Assembly: GCA_964006375.1 (NCBI GenBank)
Contig: OZ023262.1
Coordinates: 88,763,654-88,827,653, forward strand
Direction of reading: 5' to 3'
From: Tillus elongatus
Lineage: Eukaryota > Arthropoda > Insecta > Coleoptera > Cleridae
Length of the DNA stretch: 64,000 nucleotides
The notes under the pieces were generated by a model. The model saw nothing but the letters and a program-made list of their open reading frames with translations, made no database searches and was not told the origin of the DNA. The position numbers were made by a program, and so were the translations under genes. Below, one piece after another: positions 60,100 to 64,000 of the stretch; the stretch's first letter is position 1, and each line of letters opens with the position of its first letter.

Positions 60100-61025
60100 G
60101 TATAAAACCTCTGGACGCACCAAGTATGTTATGATAAATTTTCATAAAAATGTTTTTAATAGCAAATATGTTTTTTTTAAGAAAGCAGACATTAAATTTA
60201 CGTACCAGTATAGCCTGTATATACGAAACATAATGTACCATATTTCATCATAAAAACTGTAGTATTTGAAAATATACAAACACTTTCCGAAAATAAACTT
60301 AAGAGTTTCCCGAAAAAACTGCTTTCCTGACCAACGAGCCTTATAGGTTAATAGAACATTGAGCTATCCAAATTTGAAGCATTTAATGAAAACTGGCTAC
60401 CCTAACGCACTTGCTGCGTCCAGAATTTATTTTCTCACAAACATGAATTATATTTCGATGGAAAATGCAAAAATGCAATAATATAAGGCGTGTTCGATCA
60501 AAAAAAAAAATAATTGTATCACCAACGACTTATGGCCGGCCTGAGATTGTAGCAACATGTTTTTAATATGAAGCTCAAGAGACCCTATAATTAGCGTTTG
60601 CAATTTTTTTCGTATCCGGTATCATAACGGATATATTGAGCTTTATCGATTTTTTACGAAAATTCGTTAAAAATTATTTACCATTAAACGATAAACTCTA
60701 CAGCTAAAACTACCGCCAAAGCATCAGAGTAGCAGATAGACCCTATTTGAAATGAATTTTCTGCAAATATTTTTGTAAAATAAAGCACAATGCTGGTTGA
60801 AGCTGAGAGTTTACGGTTTGTAAAACATTCTTTTTGTGAGATTTTCTCTACATAACTCGTATTAGTTTCAAGTTTTTTGGCTAAATGTAGCCAATTTTGA
60901 CGTTTCAAATCGCGACGTTTTGAGGGAAAGTCCAAATTTTGTTTAAATTCCTATTTTGTCTTTTAACTTACAGATATAAATTTTTGTACTACCTAATTTA
61001 CCTTTAATGATATAAATTCGCGTAC

Positions 61026-61111
<86 letters not shown>

Positions 61112-61180
61112 TGTGTGTGTGTATGTGTGTATCCAACCGATAACTCAAAAAATACTTTACTGATCTGAACAGAATTTGGT
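60100..61180 (-). repeat. Composite repeat A+B (copy A11/B8), minus strand, with head-to-head right arm
   Basis: Repeat B in minus orientation (60100-60650; CGCACTTGCTGCGTCC at 60406), then repeat A right part in minus orientation (AGACCCTATTTGAAATG at 60737) and (TA)n at 61029-61108. After the array the block ACCGATAACTCAAAAAATAC appears in plus orientation, as in copy A2. Confidence 0.7.
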
Positions 61181-61189
61181 AATTATCTT

Positions 61190-62265
61190 TATTTTGTTAA
61201 TGGCTCGGATGTGTTCGCTTATCAGATCTAAACCCCCAATTTTTCTTAACACAAATTAAAAAATATTTTTAAAACGCAATATCTCTCAAATTCTTTAAGT
61301 AGTTGAAACAAAAATCTACAACTTAAAAGAACATAGACAGACGTGTTCGTGTACCAATTTTCAAGTCTTTTGATCAAATAAAAATGAAGTTATTCGAAAT
61401 TAAAATGATCCTCGACATCACTTCAGATTATGTAATGCAATATATACAATGTTGGACAAAGGTAGATTACGCTACCCGTACTGCTCTGCTATTTAAATAA
61501 ATGGTGGATAAAAATCTAAACAATGGAAGTTACAAGTATTATTGCAAGATGTCAGAACGTAGAACATTGTGAAATGTACGACAAGGACGCCATCTCGGTG
61601 CGTAACCAGGTAGTATATCGTCACAATAGCTCTAGTTAACACAAAATGTTATAGATGGAGATTGTGTACAACCAACTAACAATTTTGTAAATTGTCAACT
61701 CTGACGCATTTCGTTCCTAATACCGGGACAATGCTTGTTCTTAAAAGCGCTAAATATTAGCATGCCACAATGTTCTTTGCAAGTATCAACACCTGCTCAC
61801 AAAATAAAGACGGTACTGATAGATAAGTTTATTTATTTATATTATATTTTTATTATCGATGATTTCGCAGGTTAGTTGGTCAATATTTTTTAGTAGATAG
61901 CACCTTAAAGCATATTTCTGCATTCCTCATATTGTATGTTTCAAACAGGTACAGTCTCCCGTTTAAAATTAGACATACCTACGTTTCTTAACCGTGCAAG
62001 CCTCTCCAGCTTAATTTACTAACTGCCTACTTGCGGTGTCGACCGGATTTCAGTGTAGTCTTGGACAAAAGCTAGATTCATACACTTGCGAATTGTGAAA
62101 TCTCCGCCGTACGTATTCGTATTGGTTTAGTTAAAATAATATCGTAAAACTGTTGTCTTTTATTAGATTTTATGAATGTGTTTTTACCCATTTTTGTGTC
62201 TTCTCTACTTTTAAGTTTGTGTCGCCCCAATGCTAACTTAGTCCGACGTTGAAAAGGTGCGTGTT
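61190..62265. other. Non-coding stretch
   Basis: No gene or repeat landmark recognised. Confidence 0.45.
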
Positions 62266-62269
62266 TCAC

Positions 62270-62520
62270 ATTTTGTAGCAATACCTCCTTTCAACCCTGT
62301 CTACCCGCCACAACACCCATATTCTCCCAAATTCTTGGGGGTTGTTCCCAAGAAATTTTTCTTGTGCTTTATGCCTGAAAGCAGTTGTATGCATGCACAA
62401 GGAGAAGAAGAACCTCTCGTGTTTTTCGACGAGGGGGCTAAAACCCTCTTCCTCCTGGGGTTCTTCTTCCCCTTCTGTATGCATACAATCACCCCCAATG
62501 CATAAGCAATGTGATTTTTC
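62270..62520. repeat. Foldback repeat C, copy C3
   Basis: GCAGTTGTATGCATGCACAAG and GAGAAGAAGAACC are matched in inverse by GGTTCTTCTTCCCC and CTGTATGCATACAATCACC (parts quoted), giving a hairpin with a centre near 62440. Confidence 0.7.
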
Positions 62521-62739
62521 CTATGTTCAGCTTTCTGGTGTGTTTCTTTGTGTGAGTATATTTCCTGTTTATCAATTGCTTTGTTTGAGTTTTGTATCCA
62601 AATGACTGTACGAATGTTTACGTTAGAGATCGTGCTTTAGCTTGCCCTTCCTTATCCTATTTTTTTACTATTCCTAATTAAATAACGTAAGGTTTTATAA
62701 CTTTTAATATAAGGCTAAATTACTATAATATATTATTCT

Positions 62740-62885
62740 AATGAAAATTTACTACATTTTAGTAAATATTTATTAGAAAAAAAATCACTAATAGAAAGGT
62801 ATCGATGGTGAGACTTTGCAAACAAATTTTCAAATGAGCGCGAACTAGGACCCCTAGAACCCATATTCGGGGTCAGTATCATTTT

Positions 62886-62984
<99 letters not shown>

Positions 62985-63420
62985 GTATAGGTATCCACCC
63001 GATAACTCAAAAAATAATTAAGCGATTACGATAATACTCAGCAAGTGCCTTTCTTTTATTAATGGCTTGGATGAGTTCGTTAGCCAGGAAAATAAGACAA
63101 GGATTTCTGGAAAAGTTTAGGTTCTTTCTAGGATTTCTTTCGAAAAAAAATTTTTTCTCCCAAAATTATAGAGTTATTTTAATAAAGTTTGACGAATGTG
63201 TTGCCGTATAAGAGACCTTACTACCTACAAAAATTCAACTTTCTATGTTAATATAAAGTGGAGTTATACAAATTTTGAGTTTTCTGTCGGAAAAATTTTT
63301 TTACTCCGAAAATAACAAAGCTATTTTAATTAAATAAGTTGATAGGTTTCCCTGGGAAAGACCTTACTATATACCAAAATTAAACTTTCTAAGTTTATAA
63401 GAAAATCAGTTATTAGAATT
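62740..63420 (+). repeat. Repeat A, copy A12
   Basis: Left end, ATGAGCGCGAACTAGGACCC block, (TA)n at 62893-62978, CCCGATAACTCAAAAAATAA, TTCGTTAGCCAGG. The right part is internally duplicated and diverged. Confidence 0.7.
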
Positions 63421-64000
63421 TGACCCATATAATAAATATTCACTACCATAACTCACTTGCCGCGTCCCGAACTTTTTGTAATATAAACCTGCGTACTGAA
63501 TCCGGTTGCAGTAGCTTCATTATCTCCGGAGATATAAAAATTTCCTTAAAAGAAACTCAAAATTTTCCCAGAAAAACTGGTTAGATTTTCCTGGCTAACG
63601 AAACTTGTATAAGTCACTTGCAAAAGAAAGGTGCTCACCAAAATAAAACCTCTGGGCGCAGCAAGTACGTTATGGAAGTGAATTTTTATAAAAATGTTTT
63701 TAATTACAAATATATCGCTCTAATGCGAGCAGGCATGAATTTGGTTACCGGTATAACCTATATAGTAGGAACAATGTAACATATTTTATCAAAATAATTA
63801 TTTGAAAATGTACAAAAATTTTCCGAAAATAAACTTTAAATGTTTCGGAGAAAACTGGTCTCCTAGCCAATGAACCGGAGGTTAATAGCAAATTGAGTTA
63901 ATGAAATTTAAAACATTTAATGAAAATTCGCAACCAAAACGCCCTTGCTGCATTCAAACAAAAATGTTCCGAAAATAAAGTTAAATATTGGTATCTTAAC
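63421..64000 (-). repeat. Repeat A/B fragments to the window edge (copy B9)
   Basis: A repeat-A piece in minus orientation (TATCTCCGGAGATATAAA, TTCCTGGCTAACG), then repeat B in minus orientation from GGGCGCAGCAAGTACGTTAT at 63653, running off the end of the window. Confidence 0.65.

Overview
This is a 64 kb piece of an AT-rich, intron-bearing-type animal nuclear genome that is almost wholly built from mobile DNA. The host is most likely an arthropod, probably an insect. The direct evidence is a recurring promoter pattern: a TATA box followed about 31 nt later by the arthropod initiator TCAGT. This occurs in front of at least four genes of the large element described below and inside an LTR. 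The mix of piggyBac, two IS630/Tc1-mariner types, CR1-like and RNase-H-bearing LINEs, a tRNA-derived SINE and gypsy LTR remnants also fits. I cannot name the species.

The centrepiece is an apparently complete 10,124-bp Polinton/Maverick-type (adintovirus-like) element at 6821-16944. It starts AG and ends CT, has 352-bp terminal inverted repeats (first 282 bp identical), and is flanked by a 6-bp target duplication GACCCT. It carries six intact larger genes: a KilA-N DNA-binding protein, a DUF8207-type protein, an A32/FtsK-HerA-like packaging ATPase, a small hydrophobic/basic PX-like virion protein, a penton-like minor capsid protein and a double-jelly-roll-like major capsid protein. There is no DNA polymerase B, no retroviral-type integrase and no protease. 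It therefore looks like a capsid-and-packaging-only relative that would depend on a helper for replication and integration. The long non-coding arms hold subterminal iterons, an inverted pair of tRNA-like sequences, a 21-bp perfect hairpin and an internal GACAGCTGT minisatellite sharing its palindrome with the TIRs.

Layout. 1-6820: a 147-bp direct duplication, a broken CR1-like LINE, a gypsy-type LTR with integrase remnant, a mariner-like fossil, a SINE and a repeat-A copy with (TA)n. 6821-16944: the Polinton-like element. 16945-23330: rest of the interrupted repeat A, a diverged tandem repeat, repeat B copies, a foldback element and a decayed piggyBac transposase. 23502-24771: an F-box/leucine-rich-repeat gene with a frameshift at an A11 run, lying between inverted copies of repeat A. 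24838-42880: further A/B/C repeat copies, a satellite-like array, LINE 3' ends, a second mariner fossil and a small MITE. 42885-47240: SINEs and a nested LINE-in-LINE structure. 49244-50740: an LTR-like unit with TG...CA ends and an ACGT duplication. 51343-54225: SINE, repeat A and a decayed RT/RNase H LINE. 54226-64000: mostly non-coding, with a degenerate minisatellite and more A/B/C repeats.

Seventeen (TA)n arrays occur. About half or more sit at the same internal position of repeat A, so this repeat evidently carries and spreads the microsatellite. Outside the Polinton-like element I see no securely intact protein gene; the F-box gene is the best candidate for a host or cargo gene.
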